A program made the position numbers and the translations under genes. From a virus, in IMG/VR virus record IMGVR_UViG_3300005915_000001, positions 1 to 64,000 of that record: a stretch of DNA of 64,000 bases. One strand, written 5' to 3'. Every line of letters starts with the position of its first letter. Positions within the stretch are counted from its first letter, which is position 1. The notes below the pieces were generated by a model that saw only the letters and a list, made by a program, of their open reading frames with translations, was not told the DNA's origin and made no database searches. Positions 51,813-61,272 of the stretch are shown here, in pieces.

Positions 51813-52120
51813 TACTCATCCTCAGTGTCATCAGCATCAGACTGTTCTACGATCTTCGTAATCTCTGATCCAAGTGAGATTGGTTCGCCTGTAGCAACTT
51901 TGGCAACATTGATAAAACGTTCTGGAATGGGGATAGTCGGTTGATTATCCCCACCCAGATCATCCATCGCTGTATCGAGTCGCACAAACTTATTCGGAAA
52001 GGCTGCTACTAAATCAGTATCAGTCTCAATTCTTTGGCCCGGATTAACTACTACAGGTCCTTTTTTAGCGTCGATGCCGTGATGCTCACCGGCTTTCGCA
52101 ATCATTCTATAAACGACCAT
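51812..52120 (-). CDS. hypothetical head protein
   Basis: The product is 102 residues from the ATG at 52120. It has MIAKAGEHHGIDAKKGPVVV and the P-rich, acidic C-terminus (QSDADDTEDE). It probably belongs to the capsid module, as it directly follows the major capsid gene. Function unknown. Confidence 0.55.
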   Translation of the reverse strand: MVVYRMIAKAGEHHGIDAKKGPVVVNPGQRIETDTDLVAAFPNKFVRLDTAMDDLGGDNQPTIPIPERFINVAKVATGEPISLGSEITKIVEQSDADDTEDE

Positions 52121-52158
52121 TCTCAAACCCTTTCCATGAGTTTTTATGAATTTCTAAA

Positions 52159-53250
52159 TTAGACAGATCCGTGAACGATACCTGTACGCGAATTAATATC
52201 AGACCTCAACTGTGGAACTACAATAGTCATAACCTTGAAGTTCTTTTGCATGCCACCCAAGGTGTCCCACTGCAACGTAGTAATGTCCATACCAATAACG
52301 AGACGAATCACAGACTTAGATTCTTGAACAAGCAAGATGTCATAGTCTTCCATATAGTCAAGAGTGACAATGTCAGAGATACCATTAACTGCCTTGACTC
52401 TTTCTCTCAAGGTGCGATCACTAGCAGTCTTGAAATCACCATCAAGATACAGATCCCAATTCGGAGCGACAAACAAAGTCCAAGGGCCGAAGTGAAGACC
52501 AGTGTCGGTACTTTGCAATCTCATTTGCATGACTTCGGTCAAAAATGTTGTACCAGTCCAACCAGCAGCAGTAGGTGATGTAATAGTTCTGGTCATACGT
52601 TGAGGATAATTCAACAAACCATAGACACTTCCACCACCATAAGTGTAAGTGTCAATACGACCAAGTGCTAGTCTCTCAACAGACTCCGCAACTTTTTCAC
52701 CTGACAATTCCATTGTGGTAGTATCAAGAGGTGAACCACCATTACGTGATACAATGATTTGACGAGCACTGAACTGAAAATCCTTATGCGTGATTGGCAT
52801 AGGGAGTGAACTTGGTTCGAACTCTGGACGATCATTGTCACCTTCACGAATACCGTCCATACTGATGATTGCGTCGTTAACTTCGCTTTGAGTTTCTGTC
52901 TCAAGAATAGTCTTACCCATTCCTTGAGGAATCGTAAAAGTGAGCCCTGCTCCACGAAGCATTGAAACCAATTTAAGACGTTTCGTTGCAGCTTTCGTAA
53001 CTGCATCGTCCATGATTTTCCAATCATCTTTACGCATAGTCGCAGTTGTGTTTGTCAACATCTGCGTTTCAATCCTACCCTGTGGAGATGTATGCGTGAT
53101 GTAGGAATTTCCGTCTGTATGTTTAAACGGACGAAGTACGCCAACATCCCCATTTGCATCGATCAAACGATCAGCAGGATCGCCACCCATCGCTCCACCC
53201 TTAATCCGCTGGATTGATCCATTGGACATATATTTTTGCAACAGTTTCAT
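52159..53250 (-). CDS. major capsid protein (HK97 fold, encapsulin-like lineage)
   Basis: This 363-residue protein contains PITHKDFQFSARQIIVSRN, SVERLALGRIDTYTYGGG and GLLNYPQRMT. These are hallmarks of the encapsulin-like HK97 major capsid lineage, where GLLN marks the E-loop/P-domain junction. The C-terminal part (TLDYMEDYDILLVQESKS) matches the A-domain. It lies after the decoration gene. AAAGGCTAGAC precedes the ATG. Confidence 0.85.
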   Translation of the reverse strand: MKLLQKYMSNGSIQRIKGGAMGGDPADRLIDANGDVGVLRPFKHTDGNSYITHTSPQGRIETQMLTNTTATMRKDDWKIMDDAVTKAATKRLKLVSMLRGAGLTFTIPQGMGKTILETETQSEVNDAIISMDGIREGDNDRPEFEPSSLPMPITHKDFQFSARQIIVSRNGGSPLDTTTMELSGEKVAESVERLALGRIDTYTYGGGSVYGLLNYPQRMTRTITSPTAAGWTGTTFLTEVMQMRLQSTDTGLHFGPWTLFVAPNWDLYLDGDFKTASDRTLRERVKAVNGISDIVTLDYMEDYDILLVQESKSVIRLVIGMDITTLQWDTLGGMQKNFKVMTIVVPQLRSDINSRTGIVHGSV

Positions 53251-53298
53251 GTCTAGCCTTTCAAAGTTTGTAAACGATTAATCTTAGTTACGCAAATT

Positions 53299-53748
53299 CT
53301 AATTGCGATGAGCGCGAACCAAGATAAGTTGAGCCGTTGACAGTGAATCAGCAGCAAGGTCTTTATCTTCCATTGCTTCAGCAACACAAAAGTCATCAGT
53401 CCCAGCACTATCTTCGTCGAATTTCTGCAAATTACCTTCACCGTCACTACCCAGTAAATCACCAACGACAACTGTTTCCCCATCTGCGAGCAGTGCATAT
53501 ACTTTTGATCCAACGTTCGGCAAAATCACAGGTGTTACTTCACCAGAAGTAATCGCGGTATCAACACCACTACCTACCAGAGCGTTCTCTTGAACGAACA
53601 TCAGTTCAGCACGCCCCCACGCAGTAGAGTGCTTTTGAATTTTACCATCTGAGTCCAATTCTACGAGATTACCAGGTAGCAATGCTACCGTGTTGACATA
53701 TTCCTCGTACTGAAATGGTCCTTTAGCATGGATTCTTTTAGCAGCCAT
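53299..53748 (-). CDS. capsid decoration protein (putative)
   Basis: The 149-residue product has a beta-rich part (VALLPGNLVELDSDGKIQKHS, ALLADGETVVVGDLLGSDGEG), like head-decoration or stabilisation proteins encoded just before major capsid genes. It is acidic and ends in a helix. AAAGGAATATAC precedes the start. Confidence 0.65.
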   Translation of the reverse strand: MAAKRIHAKGPFQYEEYVNTVALLPGNLVELDSDGKIQKHSTAWGRAELMFVQENALVGSGVDTAITSGEVTPVILPNVGSKVYALLADGETVVVGDLLGSDGEGNLQKFDEDSAGTDDFCVAEAMEDKDLAADSLSTAQLILVRAHRN

Positions 53749-53786
53749 GTATATTCCTTTCGATCTTTATTCTTTGTGTTTACGTG

Positions 53787-54368
53787 TTATTCTTTAGCTT
53801 CACTCATAACTGTAGGAGGAAGCATTGGTTCAGGCATGTCACTTTGTTCAGCATTTTCATGAAGCCCAAGAGCTGCAAAATCAACTTCAAGATCAGACTC
53901 TTCATCTTCAATAGTATTGACAGCCAGTGACGCGATGCCTCTGAGGGTATCAATTTCCATCGTCTTCAATTGATCTTCTGAGAAGACATTACTGTCATTG
54001 GAAGTAATGCGTTTAATCAAAGCCAGTTTCACATTGGCTGTCTGCTTCATCGCACCATTCACAATAGTCGCAATCTCAGGAGGAGCATCTTTCAGCCATT
54101 GCTTCGCTGTCTTTGGTTTGTCATTTGTCTTATCAGCATTAGCGATTGTTTCGGCATCAGCATCTGCTTTCTTCTTATCATCCAGTTCGATCTTGTCTGC
54201 CGCCAGCTTTACAGCGTTCTCAACAGCAGTGTCACCTGCAAGAGTTTCACTCTCTTGCATTTTAGTAATGACTTCCTCATCCAATGCCATCAACGTCTCT
54301 TTGTCTTTTTCAGTCCAGCTATTGCTGTTCGAAGCAATGATAGACTGTACAACTTTCTTCTTATCCAT
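53787..54368 (-). CDS. nested capsid scaffold protein
   Basis: Within the protease gene, an in-frame ATG at 54368 has AAAGGAATCCATT upstream, a strong ribosome site. It would yield a 193-residue acidic helical scaffold (MDKKKVVQSIIASNSNSWTE start), as lambda Nu3 is made inside gene C. The arrangement is well known; translation here is inferred. Confidence 0.65.
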   Translation of the reverse strand: MDKKKVVQSIIASNSNSWTEKDKETLMALDEEVITKMQESETLAGDTAVENAVKLAADKIELDDKKKADADAETIANADKTNDKPKTAKQWLKDAPPEIATIVNGAMKQTANVKLALIKRITSNDSNVFSEDQLKTMEIDTLRGIASLAVNTIEDEESDLEVDFAALGLHENAEQSDMPEPMLPPTVMSEAKE

Positions 54369-55265
54369 AATGGATTCCTTTCGGTTATTACCAACAAACT
54401 CACCAGACTTAGTCCGGAATTCAGTTACACGAACAACTTCAGTCTCACCTTGAATACCGTCAATAGTCACAACGTTATCTTCGAGTGTATAATTCAATGA
54501 ATAAAACTTGCCAGATAATTCATAGATAAAGAAATCATCGTACACAGCTTCAATCCATGCATCATCATGTTTTTCCCACAACCATGAGTTAAGTAATGAA
54601 CGGACATTTCCGTGGCTCATTGCATTGTTAACTAATTGGATCACTTCGGGATTTATTTTCAACACAGTCTGATTTCTTAGAAGGCCAGCACCGTCCTCAA
54701 TTGAACAGGCTCCTTTCAAATCAGGTAACAAAGCTAAATGATCGGGACGATAGTTCCGAGCGATACCAACATACTTTTCACCTTCCCATTCGCCTTCTTC
54801 ATTATCAGTCTTTGTAAATAGTCCCGTCGATAACTCCATCATTGTGTTTGTTTCAATGGCATTGGATATCCGTTCATCAACTGCATCACATCGATCTTGC
54901 TCAAGCCAAGCCTCAGCTTTTAGGGCATCAACAGATTTCTTGTTGACAGTGATTTTTTCAACCTTCGCGTTCATTATGATACCAACCATTCTGTTGCTAA
55001 GAATAATCGGATCACATGCAGAAACACCTTGTCCATTAGCTTCAGGATGATACACAACAACTGGCTTGTGGTTCCATGCCTGTGGGCAGTCGTTCAGTTC
55101 TTCTTGAGGATAGTACAATGCACCACCACTACCCTCATGCACACCTTCAGTTAACATCACCATTGGTGCAACTAAATATTGTTTATCACCTATCGAGTCA
55201 AAGCGCGTAGTGCCAGTGAAGTTTGCAGTTATTCGTTGGACGTTATTTTTTAGTTTCTTTTTCAT
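53787..55265 (-). CDS. prohead protease (DUF2213-like) with C-terminal scaffold
   Basis: The product is 492 residues. The N-terminal 250 residues include TEGVHEGSGGALYYPQEEL, WNHKPVVVYHPEANG and TMMELSTGLFT, matching DUF2213 phage proteases. The rest is helical and acidic, typical of a scaffold (KKADADAETIANADKTND). The ATG at 55265 is preceded by AAAGAGATAAC; a start at 55313 is less likely. An internal start at 54368 would give scaffold alone. Confidence 0.75.
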   Translation of the reverse strand: MKKKLKNNVQRITANFTGTTRFDSIGDKQYLVAPMVMLTEGVHEGSGGALYYPQEELNDCPQAWNHKPVVVYHPEANGQGVSACDPIILSNRMVGIIMNAKVEKITVNKKSVDALKAEAWLEQDRCDAVDERISNAIETNTMMELSTGLFTKTDNEEGEWEGEKYVGIARNYRPDHLALLPDLKGACSIEDGAGLLRNQTVLKINPEVIQLVNNAMSHGNVRSLLNSWLWEKHDDAWIEAVYDDFFIYELSGKFYSLNYTLEDNVVTIDGIQGETEVVRVTEFRTKSGEFVGNNRKESIMDKKKVVQSIIASNSNSWTEKDKETLMALDEEVITKMQESETLAGDTAVENAVKLAADKIELDDKKKADADAETIANADKTNDKPKTAKQWLKDAPPEIATIVNGAMKQTANVKLALIKRITSNDSNVFSEDQLKTMEIDTLRGIASLAVNTIEDEESDLEVDFAALGLHENAEQSDMPEPMLPPTVMSEAKE

Positions 55266-55275
55266 GTTATCTCTT

Positions 55276-55542
55276 TCAAACGTAGACTCCAGGTTCTTCG
55301 ATTGGTAAATCATCGGGTATGTATTCGATTATCTTAGGTTTCAAATTCGTTATTGCATCCATCGCCACTGCATCAACACCCTGTATGCCGTCGAAATATT
55401 CACTCATCTTATATGTGTCGCTCACTAACAACTTAGTTTCATCAAAAGATGATCCAAGAATCTGCTCAGTGTTTCTATCTTTACAAATCCAAATACCTTT
55501 GTTGAATGTGGCAGATATATTATTGAGTGTAATAATAATCAT
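55276..55542 (-). CDS. hypothetical protein downstream of MuF-like gene (immunity candidate)
   Basis: This 88-residue acidic protein (LNNISATFNKGIWICKDR, then TNLKPKIIEYIPDDLP) has no known family. It overlaps the MuF-like gene by 4 bases, has AAAAGGAATACC as ribosome site and lies before the protease gene. In MuF toxin loci the next gene often neutralises the toxin, so an immunity role is possible. No direct evidence supports this. Confidence 0.5.
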   Translation of the reverse strand: MIIITLNNISATFNKGIWICKDRNTEQILGSSFDETKLLVSDTYKMSEYFDGIQGVDAVAMDAITNLKPKIIEYIPDDLPIEEPGVYV

Positions 55543-57200
55543 TTGATTGGTATTCCTTTTAATTGAGATACAACCATATTAAACCAATCGGGGTCTTTTA
55601 ATGCAAAATTTACAGGATCTGTCCACAAGTTTTCAAAACCTACAGATGTAATTTCTTTAAATTCTCCATCAATAGTCGCTCTTCCCGCATAAGAATTTAT
55701 CTCACCGAATTTATCAATGAAACCTTCAACCTGATATTCTGGGATTATACCGATTTTTTCACCTATGGTTCTCGATTTACCAAATGCGTTTTGCGATTCC
55801 AAAAATCCATCTGTTTGATGTGTAATATGATGACCAAGCTCATGCACAAAAGTTGATTTTGAATCAGTCCGTAAAGTTATATATTGTAAATCAGGTTCAT
55901 ACATTCCAAGTGACGATAAATTTTTATCCTTTCTCATTCCAATATTTTCAAATCCTAATTTTGTTTTTCTATTTTTTGGTATCCAACTCAATATTTCATC
56001 TGTTTCATCTTGAAAAGATTTCATACTTGATTCTATTATTGTAATGCTTCCTTTTTTATTAACAGATTCTCTAAGTATGTTACGTTTATTTAACAAAAGA
56101 GTATTGAGATCATTTTCCTTTGATCTTAATTCTTTATGTAGTTTAATATATGAATCCCGATTTTTAATAATATCATCAGCACTAGATGATTTATGCCAAA
56201 TCAACCTTGCATTACTCTCGTCAAACTCTAACTGTGCAACTAAATTTTTAGTTGATAGAATATCAAAATCTGATGATACAATCTTTTGCCTATATTCTTC
56301 AGCCGTCTTAAATTTTGTATCTTCAACCTCTGGTTTTATTCTCTTCGCCATTGCCTTCGGTGAAACTGGTATCCATGCACAACGACAATTTGGATGAATT
56401 GGTATTATTCCATGAGCTTCTTTGATTGTGTATGTAGTACCATTTAATCCAGCACACTCAGCACACACTCGATCATCACCAGCCGTCGACCATTCTACCA
56501 TAGCATCTACTTCTTCAATACCAAGCCTGCCGAACGAATCTAATTGGCCTTCTGCGTGTGCTCGAATCACTTCAGTACGAGCTAAAACCCAAGCCCGTGT
56601 CTTTGTGATTTTAGAAATATTCTTTTGCAATTTCCTTGCAAGAACTGCTGGGCCTTCACCAGTTGATAAGCCATCAGCAAGAATACGACTCATCTGCTGA
56701 TCCATTGTCGCAGAGACACCTTTAAGCTCTGAGAACGTTCTAGTATAAATAGATTGAACTTTACTAATAGTTTCCGGCTGGTTGAAGGCATCATTAAGGA
56801 ACTGATCTTTAGTTCCGGTATAATCTATCATTCTGTTAGCTTCAGTGAATCCACGGTCATATCCTTTCCTGTATGAGGGTCCCACGTAGTCGTTAGTCCA
56901 TGAATCACCAAGACCATCAGTAGTTAAGATTCCTAAATCGACTTCTTTACTAAGCCACTTCTGAAACTCTTGGATCTTCTCCCCATCGTTCCGAAATCGC
57001 CATTCTTGTCGGTTAGCTAACATCCCGTCGTCTTGTCTATTAAGTTTTAAAGGAACCGCTATTTCTAATCCAAACACATCATCAGTTACTACCAAAGCCC
57101 AGACTTCTTTACTAAGCTTTTTGAACCGACGCGTCATATCCGCAACGAATCTTCGCCGTAAGATCGTTGTCCTACTTGGATCACGTTTTAGGCTGGGCAT
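55539..57200 (-). CDS. MuF-like head protein with C-terminal HELGH metallopeptidase domain
   Basis: The protein is 553 residues from the ATG at 57200. Residues 1-285 are the MuF/SPP1 gp7 head-morphogenesis domain, with ARTEVIRAHAEG and the Cys/His end VCAECAGLNGTTY, IHPNCRCAW. Residues about 300-553 are unrelated and contain STFVHELGHHITH, an HExxH zinc protease site at 453-457. The C-terminal half is clearly more AT-rich. MuF proteins with toxin domains are known and may be injected with DNA. A cargo enzyme is the main reading. Confidence 0.82.
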   Translation of the reverse strand: MPSLKRDPSRTTILRRRFVADMTRRFKKLSKEVWALVVTDDVFGLEIAVPLKLNRQDDGMLANRQEWRFRNDGEKIQEFQKWLSKEVDLGILTTDGLGDSWTNDYVGPSYRKGYDRGFTEANRMIDYTGTKDQFLNDAFNQPETISKVQSIYTRTFSELKGVSATMDQQMSRILADGLSTGEGPAVLARKLQKNISKITKTRAWVLARTEVIRAHAEGQLDSFGRLGIEEVDAMVEWSTAGDDRVCAECAGLNGTTYTIKEAHGIIPIHPNCRCAWIPVSPKAMAKRIKPEVEDTKFKTAEEYRQKIVSSDFDILSTKNLVAQLEFDESNARLIWHKSSSADDIIKNRDSYIKLHKELRSKENDLNTLLLNKRNILRESVNKKGSITIIESSMKSFQDETDEILSWIPKNRKTKLGFENIGMRKDKNLSSLGMYEPDLQYITLRTDSKSTFVHELGHHITHQTDGFLESQNAFGKSRTIGEKIGIIPEYQVEGFIDKFGEINSYAGRATIDGEFKEITSVGFENLWTDPVNFALKDPDWFNMVVSQLKGIPIK

Positions 57201-58641
57201 CGTCGTCACTCAGTTTGTCGTCGTCTAAAACCTTTTGCAATTTGCCTTCATCGATTTGGTCATCAACAAAGGAATCAGTTTCTTTCATTATGGCTTCAGC
57301 TTCTTCATCAGTGAAGTTAAGCACCTTAGTGAGAAAGGACATTGGTTCAATGAGTGTATCAGCACCTGAAGTCATATACTTAGCAATCGCTTCAGTGATT
57401 GACTTAGCAATCTCAGCTTGAATCTTTGGATCAAGTTCTTCAAGTGATGGCCAAGTGACTTCATAAGTCTTACTCTTAGGCTCTGGTAGAATCCCCAGTC
57501 CAATGAATCGATCAATCGTAGTTCTAACTATGCTTGAAGTGATATGTCCATTTTGTCGTCTTGTGATTCGTCGATTCAGATCTTTACTGTCATCAGCACC
57601 AGCGAGCTTTGATTCTTCAGTACCAAGAAACTTTCGGTATGGAACATTGAGTGCAATTCCAATAGCCTTGAGCTGAACCAAAAAGAACTCTGCAGGGGAT
57701 TCAATATTCACTTCCAGAGTTTTAGCAGTAACACCAACCAGTGCCATGAATCTTTGCAGATGATTAGAGTAATCAGTGAACTCAGATCTTAATGCAGTCT
57801 TCTCATCAGTCGTTAATTTAGTTGTTCGTTCCTTATCAACTTCAAATGCAATACCAGGAAATCCACCTTTCCAAAACATCTCTGCACTTGATCCTAAAAG
57901 CTTTTTACAGTCGATAACATAATTATATACAGGCTGAAGTCTAGGGACACCATAGGTGTCACTCACTCCTTTGTTGTCAGCGATATGAATAACACGAGTC
58001 CAATGTACACCAACCTCAGTAGATGTTAATCCATCCCCAATCTCAATGTCACTTAGAGCATACATCTCAGGTTGTCCAAACCTGGAACTAGTTTGATCTA
58101 CTACACTTTTCTTTACAGTAAGAACACCTTCACTCAACGGCTTGAGGTATGCTAATTTAAGCTTCAATGGACTTTTAATCTTGCCTGTTTTTAAATCAAA
58201 TCCATCAATAGGTTCATTGAGTTTCTTACCATCAGTGACACCGATCAACAATGCTCCAAATCTACCAATTCCACTTAACACATCGAGACGATACCAGACG
58301 TTGTTCAGTTGAAATTTTTTCTCAATCTCATCAAGAACCTTTTCAAACTCAGTGTCTTCAGCTTCATCATCTTCAGTGATCTTTGGTAGCACGCTCCAAC
58401 ATTCTTCAGGCCACAAATTAACAACTCGTGTCCCTATGCCGTTGCGATTATAAACTTTCTGGTAATCATTAATTCCTAAAACAGTAGGATATCCACACTC
58501 TTCATCAATACTACGTGTATTGTCACTACCGATTTCTGAAAGAATACTTTGACGCAAAATAAAAGCATTTTGTAGCATCTTATTAGTGAGCATATACTCA
58601 GCTTTTTTATTCGCTGCTCTTGTTTCCGAGGATTTACTCAT
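57181..58641 (-). CDS. portal protein (DUF1073 type)
   Basis: This 486-residue ring-forming DNA gate is recognised by NRNGIGTRVVNLWPEECW, DVLSGIGRFGALLIGV, VHWTRVIHIAD, YGVPRLQPVYNYV and the late PYRKFLGTEESKLAGADD, the usual DUF1073 signatures. The acidic C-terminus is long. It overlaps the terminase stop by 4 bases and the MuF-like start by 20 bases, matching normal gene order. Confidence 0.88.
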   Translation of the reverse strand: MSKSSETRAANKKAEYMLTNKMLQNAFILRQSILSEIGSDNTRSIDEECGYPTVLGINDYQKVYNRNGIGTRVVNLWPEECWSVLPKITEDDEAEDTEFEKVLDEIEKKFQLNNVWYRLDVLSGIGRFGALLIGVTDGKKLNEPIDGFDLKTGKIKSPLKLKLAYLKPLSEGVLTVKKSVVDQTSSRFGQPEMYALSDIEIGDGLTSTEVGVHWTRVIHIADNKGVSDTYGVPRLQPVYNYVIDCKKLLGSSAEMFWKGGFPGIAFEVDKERTTKLTTDEKTALRSEFTDYSNHLQRFMALVGVTAKTLEVNIESPAEFFLVQLKAIGIALNVPYRKFLGTEESKLAGADDSKDLNRRITRRQNGHITSSIVRTTIDRFIGLGILPEPKSKTYEVTWPSLEELDPKIQAEIAKSITEAIAKYMTSGADTLIEPMSFLTKVLNFTDEEAEAIMKETDSFVDDQIDEGKLQKVLDDDKLSDDDAQPKT

Positions 58642-60485
58642 AGCGTGCCCACTTCAATTTCACCTATACTTAATTTATTGAATGCTCCTGATGACGCATC
58701 AACTTGGTCTTTATATTTAGATGCAGGAAAGTATGCTAATTCATCAATATAATCTTTGTTCCAATTCGCTTTGACCATAAACACATTGCAAGTATTCACT
58801 TGATCTGCGAATGGTCCAGCTCTGACTATTTTGTTTCCATCACCACTACCAACCTTGTCTACTTTGATCGAGTGACCAATGAGATTTTTAACAGTGTATG
58901 ATGCTTGATCCTTACCGCCGCTACCTGGCTCTTGCTCAATCCAAATATCTGTTGAACGATCATCGTTCTTAGCAGTTTGTTTTATTGTTTTTTCACGTTC
59001 GTCCATTGACCATTGACCACGAACAACATCAAGAACCCATATACTTCCATTCTTATGCAGTCCCATTTCAACGCCAGCAGTATAACATCCACCACCTTGT
59101 GTTCCTGCTTTGTCCCAATATCTAGTAATTTTCTGAAAGTAGTTTGCAGCCGGTCTAACATCGGTGATCATTCTGCCTGGTTTGAACATTGCTCCACCAC
59201 GTGGCACAGGTCTTTGCTCAAACTGCCCTGCGTAAGCAAATGTACCAAGTGTTTTCCTATTAGATTTCAAAACCTCTTCTGATAATCGAATGGGATCTAA
59301 GTATCCGTCAATATAGCGCTCTTTTAAGCACTCAGGCTTGACATCATTTTCAACTTTATCAGGCAAACAAATCTGCCTGACCGATTCATAATTGTCAAGC
59401 ATGTGTTGTGTGCAATCATTCTGATGAAGCCGTTGCATAATAAGCCAAGTCGGAGTTAATAGCTTATCAACCTTTCGTGTAAACAATGTTTCCGACATTA
59501 CACTGTTCGCTTTATCTAGTTTGATCTTGCTAACAGCTTCTCTTGGATTCAACGGGTCATCAACCCCAATAAAGTGTGCATGGAATCCCATGACTGTTCC
59601 ATCCATGCCGAAGCTGTATCGTGATCCACCTTTTGTATTTTCAAAGTGCGTTTTTGCTTGCTGATCCTTGGCAAGTCTTAATTCTGGAAAGACTCTTTTA
59701 TATTTGTCACTACGTACAAGCTTACGATTCAATCTTGCAAGGTTCCCAGCCAACGTACCTGAGTAACTACCACCTAACGTTCTTGCTGACGGCATCCTGG
59801 TCCACGTCCAAGGACTATGCATTACTGAACAGACTGTTGACTTAGATTGTCCAGGTGGTAGATTAAAGATTAGATCATAAAGCTTTGGTAGATTTTTAAA
59901 GACTCTTTCTGAAATGATTTGCAGTTCATCACACATCAATTCAATGTGCCAATTCCATACTGGAGTCTCTTGGATTATCTCACCCCAAAACTCCTGAACG
60001 AAATCAAAGTAATTTTCCCTACAAATCGAAGCAATTAGTTCATCTTCTTCATAATGTGTATTTGAACCAAGCCTTGTCTCAATGAGCAGCTGTCGTCGAT
60101 CAACCAATGATATCCCAAGACTGTCAAGTGATGCAGCAAGTTTACAAGGCTCTAAGACTCTTATTTGCGAAGTATTAAGTTTCGATGTATCAAACTCTTC
60201 ACATTCAATGACACATTTCTGAAAAGCTGTTCGTGTTAGTTCACTCGGTTTTGTAAAAAGTATATGATCGAAATTCAAACGAGGAAACATTGCAAAGCGT
60301 TCTTTTAAAGCTAACTCTGCGTCCACTGGGTTGTCAGACAACCAAAGACCACTATTCGAAGAAAGAATCCAAAGAAGTAAAACGTCACGTGCGGTATTAT
60401 TAACATCGTTTAGAACTTTTAAATGCTTCACATCGTCGAACGACGATTTTAAATGATCTGGACATTGAACGTCTAGGGTTATCAT
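58638..60485 (-). CDS. terL: terminase large subunit
   Basis: This 615-residue packaging motor and nuclease has Walker A LPPGQSKST at 209-217, Walker B FIGVDD at 305-310, a coupling motif in WLIMQRLH, and the nuclease start ITRYWDKAGTQGGGCYT near D458. A 150-residue N-terminal extension precedes the ATPase. It follows the small terminase gene by six bases. Confidence 0.92.
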   Translation of the reverse strand: MITLDVQCPDHLKSSFDDVKHLKVLNDVNNTARDVLLLWILSSNSGLWLSDNPVDAELALKERFAMFPRLNFDHILFTKPSELTRTAFQKCVIECEEFDTSKLNTSQIRVLEPCKLAASLDSLGISLVDRRQLLIETRLGSNTHYEEDELIASICRENYFDFVQEFWGEIIQETPVWNWHIELMCDELQIISERVFKNLPKLYDLIFNLPPGQSKSTVCSVMHSPWTWTRMPSARTLGGSYSGTLAGNLARLNRKLVRSDKYKRVFPELRLAKDQQAKTHFENTKGGSRYSFGMDGTVMGFHAHFIGVDDPLNPREAVSKIKLDKANSVMSETLFTRKVDKLLTPTWLIMQRLHQNDCTQHMLDNYESVRQICLPDKVENDVKPECLKERYIDGYLDPIRLSEEVLKSNRKTLGTFAYAGQFEQRPVPRGGAMFKPGRMITDVRPAANYFQKITRYWDKAGTQGGGCYTAGVEMGLHKNGSIWVLDVVRGQWSMDEREKTIKQTAKNDDRSTDIWIEQEPGSGGKDQASYTVKNLIGHSIKVDKVGSGDGNKIVRAGPFADQVNTCNVFMVKANWNKDYIDELAYFPASKYKDQVDASSGAFNKLSIGEIEVGTL

Positions 60486-60491
60486 AATACT

Positions 60492-61166
60492 TTATTCAAC
60501 GACTGAATCAATCGTAGGAAGCACATTAATATGAATCTTTGGATTAAGTTTATCGTTCAGTGGTAGTCTGACTCTTTCATCAATAGCTGCTGCTATTGCC
60601 TCGGCGATGGCCATATTTTCTACACCACAAACATCATTAATTGCCATGATGATTTGCTGAACGATTAAGTTAATCACCTTGATACTTACTTTGTCACTCG
60701 ATTCCTTCTCAAGCTTCGATGCGGCAAGTACAAGTTCTTTTACATTTTTTAACGACTCACTTAACGTCTGAAGAATCAATGCTTTAACCTCAGGTGTTAA
60801 TTTCTTTGATACTTCTGGATCAAACAAAGGTTGAGAAAGTGATAAAGCCTCACCAGCACTGACTCTTGCTAATGCAAGTTCTTCGTACAAACTAATCTGT
60901 TCATCATGAGGTGCATCCATTAATTCAAGGACACGTTGTGAAAGTTTTGGACCTAAGTACTTTGTATAAAACATTGGAAGTCTTCTTTTATTTAGTTTAC
61001 GTTCCAGTGCTCTTAAAGTATTTCGACCACCATGAAACTGACAATTATTTGCACCTCTCAATGCCCATCGTTTACAACGAACTCTTGTGACAGTTGAGTT
61101 AGCTCTGCACTGCCTTGGATGATCATCTGGTGGAGCCCCTCCAGGTGGATTACCTTTGCCTGCCAT
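60492..61166 (-). CDS. terS: terminase small subunit (putative)
   Basis: The 224-residue product begins with a Cys/His segment, RQCRANSTVTRVRCKRWALR then NNCQFHGG, common in phage small terminase-like or DNA-binding proteins. A helical oligomerising part follows. It lies between the late promoter and the large terminase. GAGGACTCT precedes the ATG. Confidence 0.75.
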   Translation of the reverse strand: MAGKGNPPGGAPPDDHPRQCRANSTVTRVRCKRWALRGANNCQFHGGRNTLRALERKLNKRRLPMFYTKYLGPKLSQRVLELMDAPHDEQISLYEELALARVSAGEALSLSQPLFDPEVSKKLTPEVKALILQTLSESLKNVKELVLAASKLEKESSDKVSIKVINLIVQQIIMAINDVCGVENMAIAEAIAAAIDERVRLPLNDKLNPKIHINVLPTIDSVVE

Positions 61167-61191
61167 AGAGTCCTCTTCTCTAACTAATAGT

Positions 61192-61220
61192 ATTGTATAC
61201 TATTATATCTACAATGTAAA
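61192..61220 (-). promoter_or_regulatory. sigma70-like promoter of the structural operon
   Basis: The -35 TTTACA (61215-61220), a 17-base spacer and the -10 TACAAT (61192-61197) lie between the methyltransferase stop and the small terminase. The transcript start would be a short way before its ribosome site. Confidence 0.65.
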
Positions 61221-61272
61221 TAGTAATATCGATTAGTTTTAAACTGAAATGTTTATTCAGACTTGTTATGTC

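Noticed and set aside
52668-53027. 119-codon minus-strand frame inside the major capsid gene
   Set aside because: It lies in a different frame of a confidently identified gene, without a ribosome site.
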